Assembly: GCA_905221605.1 (NCBI GenBank)
Contig: CAJNDS010000558.1
Span: 440,001-504,000 of the forward strand
Source: Symbiodinium natans
Lineage: Eukaryota; Sar; Dinophyceae; Suessiales; Symbiodiniaceae
Length of the DNA stretch: 64,000 nucleotides
Direction of reading: 5' to 3'
The notes under the pieces: model-generated
Databases searched by the model: none
What the model saw: only the letters and a program-made list of their open reading frames with translations
What the model was told of the DNA's origin: nothing
Translations under genes and position numbers: made by a program
Shown here: positions 29,021-39,725 of the stretch, in pieces
Layout of the letters: the number at the start of each line of letters is the position of its first letter
Position numbering within the stretch: position 1 is the stretch's first letter

Positions 29021-30904
29021 CTGGGCTCGGGGGTTTAGGGTTCAGGGTTTAGGGTTTAGGGTTTAGGGTTTGGGGTTTGGGTTTAGGGTCTGGGGTTTAG
29101 GCTTTGGGGTTTAGGGTTTGGGGTTTGGGGTTTAGGGTTTGGGGTTTAGGGTTTTGGGTTTAGGCTTGGCGTTTAGGGTATAGGGTTTAGGGTTTAGGAT
29201 ATAGGGTTTAGGGGATGAGGAGTACATGTTTATAAGCGTCTGCTTAGGGTTTTTGGTTTAGGGTAGTTTGGGGTAACTAGAGCTACAGTCGGCCATAAAC
29301 TTGTCTGGGGCTCTTACAAACTTTAATTCTACTAGCCATGAACCTTCAAGTAGGTTTAAGGTTCTGGGATTTTTGGAAGGTTGGTCGTAAAACCCTCTGG
29401 AAAATATTCCTGAACATGTTCCTCTTATCAAGAACTAGACCAAAGGGGAACCTAGGCATAAAAACGGTGCTCTTTGTGGTTTACGAGAGGATTATAAGGG
29501 AACCTAAGCCCCCCAAAAAACAAGGAAACATCTTCGAAGGGCCCAGATCTATAGGGCTTTCATGGGTCGCGCCTTGGATCTCCGGGACATTGCAGGCTTT
29601 TGGGGTTTCTGAATCAGATTGTGGCCCCCTAAGCGTACTGCGGGGCCCTGACTTCTTGGATACCTCATCTCAAAGCCCTGCCCCACGCACGACATATTCT
29701 TCTAAATGGACCAAATGCCACGGGCTTTGAACCGAAACCTCCACCCTGAGTCGTACTTGTGATTGGGGTTTGGGGGTAACCTGGGGTCCAAAATCACCTG
29801 CTGCATCACTCTAGGTTGGCTGTGAAGGCCCTCTGAAAGAGATTGCGAGATAGAAGCCTTCTTAAAGTCAGGAAAAACCAAGTTTTATTGAACCCTAAAC
29901 CCGACACCCCAATGCAAGTTGTACCAGGGCGAAAAGCTGCAAAATTGGTACAAAGCCCTACAATCAGGGAAACCCTGAAGAAGCCTGCCTTGAACAACGA
30001 GCCCTCTATCCGATCCGTCACGATCTCCAAACCCCCAAAACCTTCCCCTAAACCCCTAAACCCCTAATCCCCTAATCCCCTAAACCCCTAAACCCCTAAA
30101 CCCCTAAACCCTAAACCCTAAACCCCCAAAAAACACAAAGCTGAATGCTCTGCTCTGTATCCCGAAACGATCCGAAGCGCCCTAAACCCAACACTTGCTC
30201 TCCAGCGACAACGGTGCCCGGGTTGGGATCCCATGTGCCCGGTACCACCTCCCATCATCAAGACTTCTGCTTGACTTGGGTTTCGAGCTTCAATGAGGTT
30301 AGGCTCATGATTTTCGGGACTAGAGTGTACGGCTTGTTTGAAGGCTCGAATGGGTGAAGGAAAGGGGGGAGACGTACCTTTAGGGGAGCTCTTGAAAGGT
30401 CTTATGGGGTACCCTGCCCCTTTAATTTAAACCCTGTAAGAGTCGCAAAAGTTGCAGCAAGCACCTGACAGCAAAACCTATCAGAAACCTTGCAAGTCTA
30501 CGCCCTAAGCCCAAGAAGCCCATAAGCCCTAAGCCCTAACCCCAGAAGCCCTCGAAGCCCTAGAAGCCTCAGAAGCCCTACAAGCTCCGAGCCTGAGCCC
30601 TACACCCCAAGCACAGCACTACTCCCTGTTACTGCAAGAGGACAAGAGGAAAGCAAAGGGGAAGGGCGACCTCTCAAACAATGACATCCCGACCCCTTGA
30701 ACACTTGAGTTCATGTAGAGTTGCCTTAAGGTTGAGGGCTTTGGGCTTTGTTAGGATTGAGGGTGGCAAAAGGCCCGGGAGAACAAATGGGTCCAAGGGC
30801 CTTCAAAGGGTCCCCCTAAGCGGTTACTGCAACTCATGTGTAGGATTTAGGGTTTTAGGGTTTGGGGCTTGGGGTCTTTAGGGTTTAGGGTTTAGGGTTC
30901 TGAT

Positions 30905-30985
30905 ACGTCCGTGGCGGGCAACTCTGTCTGCCTCTGCGCCCCATTCTTCGACCCAGATCCTATCTGCCCCTATACCTTGGGGACC
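30905..30985 (-). CDS. Possible exon, unknown
   Basis: The minus strand encodes ADRIWVEEWGAEADRVARHG. The plus strand is open too. It lies just downstream of the protease stop codon, so it would start another gene or be chance. Between 29040 and 30900 I see telomeric variants and one degenerate family B copy (29425-29553), with no firm gene. Confidence 0.3.
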
Positions 30986-31127
30986 AGACGAGCCCCCAAC
31001 CTTGGGGTCATATCTCCAAAACAACTATATCCCTATCAGGGTATGTGAACCCTAAACCCTAAACCCTAAACCCTCAACCCTCAACCCTAAACCCTAAACC
31101 CTAACCCTAAACCCTAAACCCTAAACC

Positions 31128-31252
31128 CTAAACCCTTTTAGGGTTCATTTGGTCCGCAAGGTGCTTGTTAACCCCTTGCGCCCGCGCCTTGGATCGGTCC
31201 AGCACGGGGTAGGAGCTTTGTGAAAGGATCCCACACTCACCTGTGCCGTAGC
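31128..31252 (-). CDS. Papain-family cysteine protease, last exon
   Basis: The acceptor is CCATAG|GC. 2 + 41 codons. YGTGECGILSQSSYPVL is the typical C-terminal block of C1A proteases (G-CGI...SYPV). It then runs on for about 20 residues and stops at TAG (31128-31130), which is part of a telomeric unit (GTTTAG): the last codons, NPKRV, are themselves telomeric. Joins in phase to the Asn-box exon at 32866-32919. The usual strand between the Asn box and GICGI is shorter than in animal and plant enzymes. Confidence 0.78.
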
Positions 31253-31996
31253 CTATGGGTTTAGGGTTTAGGGTTTAGGGTTCAGGGTTCAGGGTTCAGG
31301 GTTTAGGGTTTAGGGTTTAGGGTTTAGGGCTGCCTTGGTTGCTCTTGAACCCCCCAATAAAAGTTTAGCGTTTAGCTCCCTTAATATGAAATTAGAGGAA
31401 CTCCAAAACTCCTAAAGTGCTAAAGTTGTAGTAAAGCCCCACCTAGCGGCTTGCACCAACGCCCCTACAAACCCTAAACCCTAAACCCTAAACCCCAAAC
31501 CCAAAACTCCAAACCCTAAACCCTAACCCCCAAACCCCAAACCCTAATTAACCCCCAAACCCCAAACCTTCAGACCAAAAACCTTCAACCCTCGGAAGCC
31601 CACGAAGCCGCAATGGCACTTCTAGGAATTCTTCGTCTCGGGTGCTGGGGGCATGAGGGGCTTCTACGCGACTTAGAATTCCGGGCTTCGAGGGTTCTCG
31701 TGCAACCTCAAACAGCTCGAAACCCTCGGAACTGAAGGCCTGAACCCCTAGAACCTCAAGCCTGAAACTCTAAAACCTCCAAAACAACCACACCCCGGAA
31801 ACCCCCCAAGGCCCTAAACCCGAAACACTATAAGCCCTAAGAGCCCTAAATCCGAAACCCAAAACCCTATAAGCCCTAAGAGCCCTAAACCGGAACCTCT
31901 AGAGAAACCCTGACATCGAAAGCTCGACAGCAGCCGGCCTGCTGGCCCGGAGGCACCGCGGGCCAAGCGACCAAAACCTCAAAGGATTTCTTTCCA

Positions 31997-32140
31997 CTTG
32001 GAGTTTCAGGGCACTTACGACCCAATGATACATGTAGTTGAAACCCTCTTCTAAGCCCCTTAAGTGCCCTAATTTGTAGAGTAACACTTGGGTGATAAGT
32101 ACAGTTACAAGTGGGTTGCTAAGTACCATGAACCTCCAAG
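31997..32140. mobile_element. Family A TIR element in a protease intron
   Basis: CTTGGAGTTTCAGGGCACTT to AAGTACCATGAACCTCCAAG, inside the intron between the Asn-box and last exons. Confidence 0.82.
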
Positions 32141-32865
32141 TAGGTCTTAGGGTGTAGGGTTGAATCGGCATTCTGCCCCCCCTTTGCCCAGATTGGTTTC
32201 AGGGTCGGGAGCTATGGGTAAACCCTGAACCCTAAACCCTAGAGCTTTGGCGCATGATCTCCTTATGGGGCTTAAGGGGGACGAGGGCTCTATGGTGTGG
32301 AATACAAAATTAATGTAAATGTAAAAAGATGTGTATATATATATAAATATGTAGAGAGAGATACATGTACAATGGACAGTTATAATAACAATAAGAAAAT
32401 ATTCATATGCGTATAATAACAAGAAAGTCTTAAATGATATCATACAACAACAAACAGGGGTTTCCTGCAGGGGCATACGTGCGGGATAAACAAAGGGACC
32501 GTTGTAGGCATCCTCTCCCCCTCTTAAGCCTTTAAGCGCCAGCGAGGCGTTGAGTTAGCCAGGTTCCCCAGGAACCCAGGATTAAAAGGAAACCCCTCTT
32601 TTGCTTCTTGAAATGTTACACGGCAACCCTGAGCACCAAACTCCCTCAACCCCTTAGACCCCTTAACCCCCCCTAAACCCCTTAAACCCCTCAAACCCCT
32701 AAAACCCCTTGAACCTCTTAAAACCCTTAGATCCGCAAAACCCTTATACCCTTAAACCCATAAACCCTTAAACCCCTACCCCCCTACAGCCCTTAAACCC
32801 CTCAAACCCTTAAACCCGAGCCCTTACACAAGGGCGCCCAAGTTGACCGAATGCGGGAAAGGTGC

Positions 32866-32919
32866 CCGACTCTCCCCATTCGAGGCCCCAAGAGTTCTTG
32901 ATAATCCAGTATGGCTGTC
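32866..32919 (-). CDS. Papain-family cysteine protease, Asn-box exon
   Basis: 54 nt (2 + 17 codons + 1). The acceptor is AACCAG|GA and the donor TCGG|GCACC (GC type). Encodes QPYWIIKNSWGLEWGES, the conserved box with the catalytic-triad Asn (N of KNSWG). Phases agree with both neighbouring exons. Bordered by CCC(T)TAAA-like DNA on the left and TTTAGGG on the right. Confidence 0.88.
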
Positions 32920-33385
32920 CTGGTTTAGGGTTTAGGGTTTAGGGTTTAGGGCTTAGGGCTTAGGGTTTAGGGTTTAGGGTTTAGGCTCCTGGCCTCTAGG
33001 GTTCAGGGTTGAGGCACCGGAAACCCTTCGAAACTTCGAGCAGCACCCATCTCACCCAAAACTGACAGGGTGGGGCTGGGAGGGGTGAGTAAGTGTAATT
33101 ACAGGGACCGCTCTAAAGTCATGCCAGCAGTGGGGGGACAGGGCGCTTGAGATAAACCTAACCCCAACCCTAAACGCTAAACGCTCAACCCTAAACCCCA
33201 AACCCTGAACCCTTAACCCAAGAGCAGTCGGGTGCAAGGGGAAGCCTTGAAGACTGTGAGGTGCCACAGAAGAGTTTGCAGGTTCAAGGGCTTGAGTTTC
33301 TTTATGGGGATTCCGGGCTTTTGGGGGTTTAGTTTTGGGGGGTTAAAGCCTAAACCCAAACCCAAACCCAGGGCCCTAAGAGCTC

Positions 33386-33488
33386 CTCCCTCGGTGCCGT
33401 AGCCCACGAGGAGCACCCCGTGATCCAGCTTGGTACCACAGCTTACGCCAGTGATGATGCCACCTCCATCCGGGTTCGGCTCGTTTCC
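33386..33488 (-). CDS. Papain-family cysteine protease, His-box exon
   Basis: 103 nt (34 codons + 1). The acceptor is CACCAG-GG. Encodes GGGIITGVSCGTKLDHGVLL then VGYGTEGG: the catalytic His (LDHGV) and following GYG. The donor is most likely GGAG|GAGCTC, a GA-type donor. The exon carrying the active-site Cys (CGSCWAF-like) and the propeptide should lie to the right but I could not find them, so the gene may be partial or more finely split. Confidence 0.88.
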
Positions 33489-33525
33489 CTGGTGTTGTTT
33501 AGTCCTAAATACTAAACCTAAACTG

Positions 33526-33652
33526 AGGGGTTCCCTACTACCCCCTCCAATACTACCCCCCTATGTTCCCCCCCTAAATAACCTTAATTAGGCTCAATTG
33601 TCCCTACAAAGCCTTAATTCTGGGGGTGGGGGGAAGTAGTAGGGGACCCTAA
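33526..33652. mobile_element. Family I TIR element
   Basis: GGGTTCCCTACTACCCCC to GGGGGAAGTAGTAGGGGACCC, about 127 bp. The relative at 55349 carries a telomeric insert. Confidence 0.85.
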
Positions 33653-33693
33653 CCATTCTAGATACTTGCCCGACTCCGAAGCCGTGAATCCTA

Positions 33694-33827
33694 TTTGGAG
33701 GCTGAGGGTACTTAGCAACCAGTTATAAGTGAAGTTATAACCCACATATAAGCCCCGTAAGTACCCTAATAGGGATATAACTGGGTTTTGGTTCTAGTTG
33801 GGTTACTAAGTACCCTGAACCTCCAAG
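33694..33827. mobile_element. Family A TIR element, TA-flanked
   Basis: TA|TTTGGAGGCTGAGGGTACTT to AAGTACCCTGAACCTCCAAG|TA. Confidence 0.85.
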
Positions 33828-33939
33828 TACACCCTACCCTCAGACGCTCCTCCCACAGTATCCCGCACCAAACTGTTGGCAGCCTCTCCCGGTAATGATG
33901 CTAAGAATGGGTCTTATATACAATCTGTATCGTTTACAT

Positions 33940-34100
33940 CTAATACCTTATAAAAATATTGGACAATAACCTCTGTCTGTATATGTATGTATGCAACTAT
34001 AATACATATACATATATACATATATACACACATACATATATATATATATATATATTACATATATATATATATATGCAGACACACACATATGTACACACAG
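33940..34100. repeat. TA/CA microsatellite and AT-rich DNA
   Basis: (TA)n and TACA runs. AT-rich, telomere-free DNA continues to about 34390 and shows no gene. Confidence 0.9.
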
Positions 34101-34604
34101 AACATACAGGATGATATATCTGTATGACGATATAGAGTATGTACACATGTACATGCAAATAGCCTATTCATCCATATACTATCTCATAAATGTGTGATAC
34201 GCTATACAGATAAATCAAATAACATCTGTAATGTCATAAAGAACATATTCTGAATAGTCTAGAGGTATGCATGCGCATAGATTAATACATATTAGTTAAT
34301 GCATAGTATGAAGTTGAGACAGTATAGTATACTGTATTGCATAGTCTATGACATTGTATATCTCCGAAGACAAACAAAAAACAATACATGATATGCAGTT
34401 CCTGAGAGCCCCAAGCTGTTGTCACTTCTCAACAGGCACCCGAGACTTCCCTCAAGGCCAAACCCTGAATCCTAAACTTCTCTTAAGGGTACATCTTTCG
34501 GGGTCCGAGTATGACTCCCTTGATTTGGTATCCGTGACCACTGCCCGTCGCTGGGTTGGGCCTGTGTAGGTCTGGAACCTTGGCCAATGGCTTCAAGGGG
34601 CCTA

Positions 34605-34785
34605 TTTGGAGGTTCAGGGTACTTAGTAGCCCTATGAACAGAGTAGTTATAACCCACAAAAAAGCCCCCTTACGTTTTGGCCAAGTCACTCTCAGCCCCA
34701 CGGGGCTTTCGAGAACAATGTTGCGAGTGGAAAAAGCTCCCTTAAGTACCCTAATAGGGTTATAGTTGGGTTGTAGGTAACTAAG
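34605..34785. mobile_element. Family A TIR element with internal insertion
   Basis: Left end TA|TTTGGAGGTTCAGGGTACTT. About 65 bp of unrelated sequence (34672-34737) splits the CCCTTAAGTACCC core and the right end is decayed. Confidence 0.7.
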
Positions 34786-34984
34786 TAAGCAAGCTTTAAG
34801 CCCCAACTTGTCCCTAATTGAGCCAAGGAACTCAATGAAAGGAATGTCAAAAAGTCTCAGGGTAGTGACATTGCCCCATAATGTGGTCCTTTACCTTCTT
34901 TGAAGGGTTCCGAAGTAATGGGCCCTTGGATTGCCGTAGGGAAGAGAAGGGGGATATGAAGGTTCCCCAATTAAGGGCGCCCAT

Positions 34985-35038
34985 GCGAGCAGCGGGCCCA
35001 TAATTTCAAGTACAGCTCCTCTACTTGCAGCTGGCATT
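34985..35038 (-). CDS. Possible exon, helical
   Basis: Encodes CQLQVEELYLKLWARCSH after acceptor CCTAG. Leucine/charged pattern suggests an alpha helix. It lies between the transporter stop and the protease exons and could be a 5' exon of the protease gene or a separate gene. Confidence 0.42.
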
Positions 35039-35894
35039 CTAGGGGTTTAGGGTTTGGGCTCCCCCCCTACCGGGCATAGCCCCGAAACTGTAGAAAGCCA
35101 TTCGGGGTGAAGAGCTGAGAACAAGAAGCCTTTCAGGTTTGGGGTTCAGGGTTTAGGGTTTTGAGATCTTAGGTTGCGCCGGAGTGCAACTAGCCGACCC
35201 ACCCCCCCCCCAGCGGACGCCCACTTATCTTTTGTTTCTTTCTGCGGCGGGCATCTGCTGGACATTGGCAGGATCTCTAAAGGTATCTGATACAATCATA
35301 GCGAAACATAGAGGTCCAGGCACCTCTGCCGATCATAGACTCCCATTCCTGACCTTTCGCCGAGCTTGCCCAGCGTGAGCCCTACTTCAAACCTGAACCC
35401 CTACCTCCTAAACCCTAAGCCCTGAACCCTAAACCGTAAAATCTAGAAACCCTGTACCCGGAATCCTCAACCCAACCTGAACCCCTCCCTGCATCCCCTT
35501 GTTCGACTTCTTTACAAGGTAAACGCTGCTGGAAAAAGCCAGCCGGATTCCTAAACAATAACCCCCAACCCCCTAAACCCTAGTCTAAACCCTAGACCCT
35601 AAACCCTAGCCCTAAACCCCAAACCCAGCCGGATTCGAGAAGACCTGGCGATTTGTAAGCCAATCGGCGTGAGGTGCATCTGGACATCACGATTTCGGAC
35701 AAAAGCTGAGAAGGCTTTGGTGGCAGACCGGGGAACCAACAAAAAGGGTTTGGGGTTTAGGGGTTGGGGTTTTTAGGGTGTAGGGTTTAGGGTGTAGGGA
35801 TTGGGGTCCAGGTTTCAGGGTTTTGGGTGTAGGGTTTAGGGTAGGGTCTGTAAATTAGGTGTTGGGCGGTTTAGGCTTTAGGGTTCTGGGGCTT

Positions 35895-35981
35895 TAGGAT
35901 TCTTTCGGACATCCGGCAAGATCGCCAAAGTTCGATCTCTTCCTTGTCTAAGTATTTCCGAAAACAGGGGTGCTCATAGAT
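35895..35981 (-). CDS. Possible exon, helical, charged
   Basis: The acceptor is CTACTAG. Encodes EHPCFRKYLDKEEIELWRSC then RMSERI, convincingly protein-like. It is the first coding-like island downstream of the transporter stop codon at 36156, so it may belong to the next gene in the same-strand cluster. Confidence 0.48.
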
Positions 35982-36155
35982 CTAGTAGAGCACAGTGTAT
36001 GGCATGGATAGGGCTTAGTGTTCTTAAGACTGTGTTGTTGAATTCGTTTTGAACACTGCAATAAGCCTGAGCAAGGACCCTGTCCTAGGAGTCCTTGTGT
36101 TAGCATCTTGAAAGCCCAAATCCCAAAGGCCGAACGATGGACTTATGTGCCGCCT

Positions 36156-36263
36156 TCAGATTTGCCGCGCCCGATTTGTGAAGCGCAAGCCCAGGTAGGC
36201 GATGACACGCAAGACCGACCCCTGGATCAGGAGTGCCATCACTCCGGTCCAATATTGTGTGTC
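36156..36263 (-). CDS. ABCG transporter, last exon with stop
   Basis: 108 nt, 35 codons plus TGA, phase 0. The acceptor is GCTCCAG|GAC. Encodes YWTGVMALLIQGSVLRVIAY then LGLRFTNRARQI-stop: a final membrane helix followed by a short basic tail, matching the way plant and protist ABCG half-transporters end (W...L...G...R.IAY). The next 200 bp upstream hold a CGT microsatellite (36450-36480) and a family C element. Confidence 0.75.
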   Translation of the reverse strand, partial: DTQYWTGVMALLIQGSVLRVIAYLGLRFTNRARQI

Positions 36264-36545
36264 CTGGAGCAACCCTAAACCCTAAACCCTAAACGCTAAA
36301 CCCTACACCCAAGTTGTTTAGGGCTTTAGGGTTTAGGACGGGCAACGGGCGCGTAGTTAGATACCTCGAGCTTGGAAATAGCTCCTGATGCAAGGCAGAA
36401 ACTGATGTAGAGCTTCTGGTACAGCAGGAGTAGCCATAGTAATTAGCAGTCATCGTCGCCGTCGTCGTCGTCGTAATAGTTGTCGTCGTGGTCGTAGTAT
36501 TGTAGTAGTTCTATAGTCGTACTGTTGTAGTACTCTAGTAGCACT

Positions 36546-36622
36546 ACTTAGTTGCTGAGTTCATAAGCCCCTAAAAAGTGTAACACTTTGAGTTCTATAA
36601 GGATTTTGATAGTAGTACTCAT
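36546..36622. mobile_element. Family C TIR element, partial
   Basis: TTAGTTGCTGAGTTCATAAGCC and TTGAGTTCTATAAGGATT match the copy at 4657. The right end is lost. Confidence 0.6.
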
Positions 36623-36642
36623 AGCAACCCGTGCCATCCCAC

Positions 36643-36695
36643 GAAGAGTCCCCAATCCCAAGCCTGCCTGGACCGGGAGCAGAAACTTCGCGTTC
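36643..36695 (-). CDS. ABCG transporter, tentative exon
   Basis: The acceptor is CTACCAAG|GA, inside the end of a family B element. The donor is CTCTTC|GTGGG. In the phase set by the neighbouring exons it encodes RSFCSRSRQAWDWGLF. All three frames are open here, so the reading is tentative. Confidence 0.45.
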
Positions 36696-36816
36696 CTTGG
36701 TAGCCCCAGTGACTATCTTGAAATAAGGGCACCCTTTTCTGGGGTTGGTTACTTTACCCTAAACCCTAAACCCTAAACCCCAAAAAAGGGGAAAAGGGTA
36801 CCACTGGGCCACCAAG
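36696..36816. mobile_element. Family B TIR element at an intron, TSD GTTC
   Basis: CTTGGTAGCCCCAGTGACT to CCACTGGGCCACCAAG, 121 bp, with GTTC directly on both sides (36692-36695 and 36817-36820). Part of the interior is replaced by (CCCTAAA)3. On the coding strand the ends read CTTG|GTGG and CTACCAAG|, i.e. a GT donor and an AG acceptor within the terminal repeats, next to predicted transporter exons. Confidence 0.85.
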
Positions 36817-36922
36817 GTTCAGGTAGGCAGATCTGTAGTCAGACAGCTGGTACTGGTCGACATTGCTCAGCTTCGACTCGTCGGGCGGATAGAACGTGAC
36901 GTACTCCTTGCAAAAACCAGGC
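36813..36922 (-). CDS. ABCG transporter, exon (C-terminal loop)
   Basis: 110 nt (1 + 36 codons + 1). The acceptor is ATGTAG|G. Encodes GFCKEYVTFYPPDESKLSNV then DQYQLSDYRSAYLNL: a soluble loop before the last membrane helix. Very clear coding character. Assignment to the transporter rests on order and strand. Confidence 0.68.
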
Positions 36923-37631
36923 CTACATGGGGTTTCCCTAGGGTTTAGGGTTTAGGGTTTCGGGTTTCGGGTTTAGGGTTTAGGGCTTAGGGACAGGTAG
37001 GGAGAGTCTACTATATCCATACTTCCCCGGGATGCTCGGGGCTTCTTTATGTGGTACAATGGAACTTTGCGTTAAGAAAGTCTACGGAGCAAGAAATTCG
37101 ACTCTCAAGCGTGATTGCGCCCCACTAATTCAACAGCCATGATACCCTAAGCCCTAAACCCTAAACCCAAAGCCCTAAACCCTAAACCCTAAACCCAAAC
37201 CCTAAACTTAGCCCTCCTTGAAATCCTCCTTAAAGCCCTCTAGGCTATTATAGTATGTTTATAAGGGGGACCACAAGGGAATACTATTCTAATTGTTTTT
37301 GAAGGGCTGGAGGCCTGGAGGGCTGGGAGGACTGGGCTGGCTGGAGGGGCGGGAGAGCTGGAGGGCTGGAGGTCTGAAGGGTTGGTGAGGGTTGAATGAG
37401 ACATGTGCGCCAGACTCTCACCTCAAAGCGACCTTTCTAAACCAACCTGCCTATTCTAGAAACGTGGACCTTGTAACCCTTTTCGTTTCATAAGCTTGAC
37501 CGTGGCATACGGGAGAATTGCACGCGCTTTGAAGTTGGCGGAATCCTAAACCCGAATCAACAACAGGTACCTGACTTCAGGTTGCGGCTATGGGAGGGCC
37601 TACGGGTTCTCAAAGTTTAGTGTTTTCCAGA

Positions 37632-37743
37632 CCCGGTAGCCCAGTAACCATCTTATTATGAGGGCACCCTTTTCTTGGTTGGCTACTTTATAAGAGAAAC
37701 CCAGAACCAACAAAAGGGTAGAGGGTACCACTGGGCTACCAAG
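37632..37743. mobile_element. Family B TIR element
   Basis: CCCGGTAGCCCAGTAACC to CCACTGGGCTACCAAG, 112 bp. A diverged copy lies at 38000-38113. Between 36923 and 38700 there are also CCCTAAA and CCCCAAA arrays (37830-37930) and no firmly supported exon. Confidence 0.85.
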
Positions 37744-38567
37744 CTAGGGTTTTCTAAGAGCTTTACGGTTCAGATCTTGGGCTGGACTCCAGTAGAAGCC
37801 CGAAACCCTTCCACATTCAATCAGCCAGCCAACCCCAAACCCCAAACCCCAAACCCCAAACCCCAAACCCCAAACCCCAAACCCCAAACCCCAAACCCCA
37901 AACCCTAAACCCCAAGCCCTAAGCCCTAAACCCTCCAACAGCTTCGGGGTCTACACCCTAGGCCCAAACCCTAGTCCCTAAGGCTCTGGGCTCCTGTTGG
38001 TCTAGACCCGGGAGTCACCTAGGAATAAAAAGCAGTACCCTTTTTGGTTTTAAGGGGACTATAAGGGAACCCCAACCCTAAAAAAAAAGAAAAAGTGCCT
38101 ACTCCCGGTCCTAGAGGTCCTATTCGCTTTTGGTACCATCTACACCTTAAACCCTAAGAGTTTTCTGCAAGAAGACTATAATTCGCAGCACGTCGGTTGG
38201 TCTAGGGCTAAACCCTAAACCCTAAACCCTAAACCCTAAACCCTAAGCCCCAAGTCCCATAAAAACCAAAACCGCAAGCCCTCGTTGTGGCAGAGGAGGA
38301 AGGTGTGCAGGCATGTCTAAGCTCCAGCCCTCCCGAGAAGCGCGGGTTTAGGGTTTAGGGTTTAGGGTTTAGGGTTTAGGGGTTAGGGTTTATGGTTTAG
38401 GGTTTAAGGTTTAGGGTTTAGGGTGCTTAGGGTCTTGCTTGGCTTTACTTGAGAGTTTCGCGTTCAGAGTTCAGGGGTTGGGTTGAAGCATCTTTCCTCC
38501 CACAAGATGCCCGCGAGCGGGACAGTTTGACTTCGAAGTCCGAAAATACAAACCCCAACTACTAATT

Positions 38568-38662
38568 GCTTAAGAACCCCGTAAAAAAGGAAAATATCAG
38601 TTTCGTAAAAGGGCAATGTAAATATACGGATTCAGTATTCTCTTCTTTTGGGGTTCTTAAGC
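38568..38662. mobile_element. Family J TIR element
   Basis: TTGCTTAAGAACCCC to GGGGTTCTTAAGCAA, a 15-bp perfect inverted repeat, AT-rich centre. Relative at 57122. Confidence 0.82.
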
Positions 38663-38708
38663 AAATAGCAGCCAAGGCCTAGACCCTGTTAGGGGCCAGG
38701 GCAGGACC

Positions 38709-38792
38709 ATTTCGAAAGAGCGTCCAGGAAGCTCATCGCCACACTCCAACGAGTGAAGGAGATGCTGCTGACCACAAGCCTCAGCTCAGGAG
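38709..38792 (-). CDS. ABCG transporter, membrane-domain exon
   Basis: The acceptor is GTGTAG|CT. Encodes APELRLVVSSISFTRWSVAM then SFLDALSKW. The pattern S-F-RW--A---A corresponds to the conserved P+W--EA segment near the end of ABCG membrane domains. The exact donor is uncertain (several GT/GC nearby). Confidence 0.68.
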
Positions 38793-39363
38793 CTACACTC
38801 TTGATGCAAGTACAACCGGCTTTTGGGTTTAGGGTTTAGGGTTTAGGGTTTAGGGTTTGGGGCACACTTATCAGGGGTTGTTGGGGTCTTTCCCAACATA
38901 TAGACTACCACGAATACCCTCCAATATGCTCCAAAGGTACCCCGAGTTTCGGAAACTCCCAATAAGGGGGACATCTGTCCACCAACAAACCTGAACGCCA
39001 AGGCATTTCAGGTGTAAGGGCTTGGAGGCTTGCGCTTTGGGTCATGAGTCCAGTCCGTTTGCAACAAACCTTACAAACTCGAAAGCAACCCTGTAATAAA
39101 ACCTGTAAACCCTAAAAACCCTCTAAACCCTACAACTCCTAAAAACATACAAAGCTTGAACCCCCTATATACCCTAAAACCCTTAAACAACCCTAACACC
39201 CCTCAACCCACCTATAAACCCTAACACCCCTCAACCAACGCACAAACCCTAAAGCCTTATAAACCCTAAGAAACCTATAAACCGGAAAACGCCCTACAAA
39301 CCCTAAACCCTAAACCCTAAGCCCTGCAAACCCTACAAATCCCACAAAGCCCAAACAAGCGGG

Positions 39364-39440
39364 CTCTTGGGTGCGGCGCAGGCGCTCCCAAAAGCCGCCG
39401 GTCAGGAAGTCTTTCATCTGCATCGGGAGACCCAGGATGC
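39364..39440 (-). CDS. ABCG transporter, membrane-domain exon
   Basis: The acceptor is TTGCAAG|GC. Encodes ILGLPMQMKDFLTGGFWERL then RRTQEP. Joins in phase to the exon at 40004-40065. The donor is unresolved. Confidence 0.65.
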
Positions 39441-39725
39441 CTTGCAAAGTGGTATTTTCAAGTTTTTTTTTTTTTTTTGTTTTTGCTTGTTTTTTTCGGC
39501 TTTTCTAAGGGGGGGTCGGTGGCTGGGGTTTAGGGTTTAGGAGTTGGGGTTGCTTACGACTTCGCAACTGCGATTAGATCGGTTTATCCGACTTTTTTCG
39601 GCTCTGTGTGTGCCAGCGTGGGCGGCGGCGCGGTGCCGGTCTTCCAAAACCTCGCCAACATAGGGGGGAGGCCGAAGGGAAAAGACCCTCCAGGGCAAGC
39701 CACAAACGCCTGCCTAGACCCAAAA

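Noticed and set aside
35184-35378. Plus-strand GICW motif resembling a cysteine-protease active site
   Set aside because: Wrong strand relative to the protease exons, and the surrounding residues do not fit CGSCWAFS.
37675-37938. ORFs rich in NPKP or GVWGLGFG motifs (also 54464, 5548, 16808, 29338, 43248 and many others)
   Set aside because: They are translations of CCCTAAA/TTTAGGG variants, not proteins.
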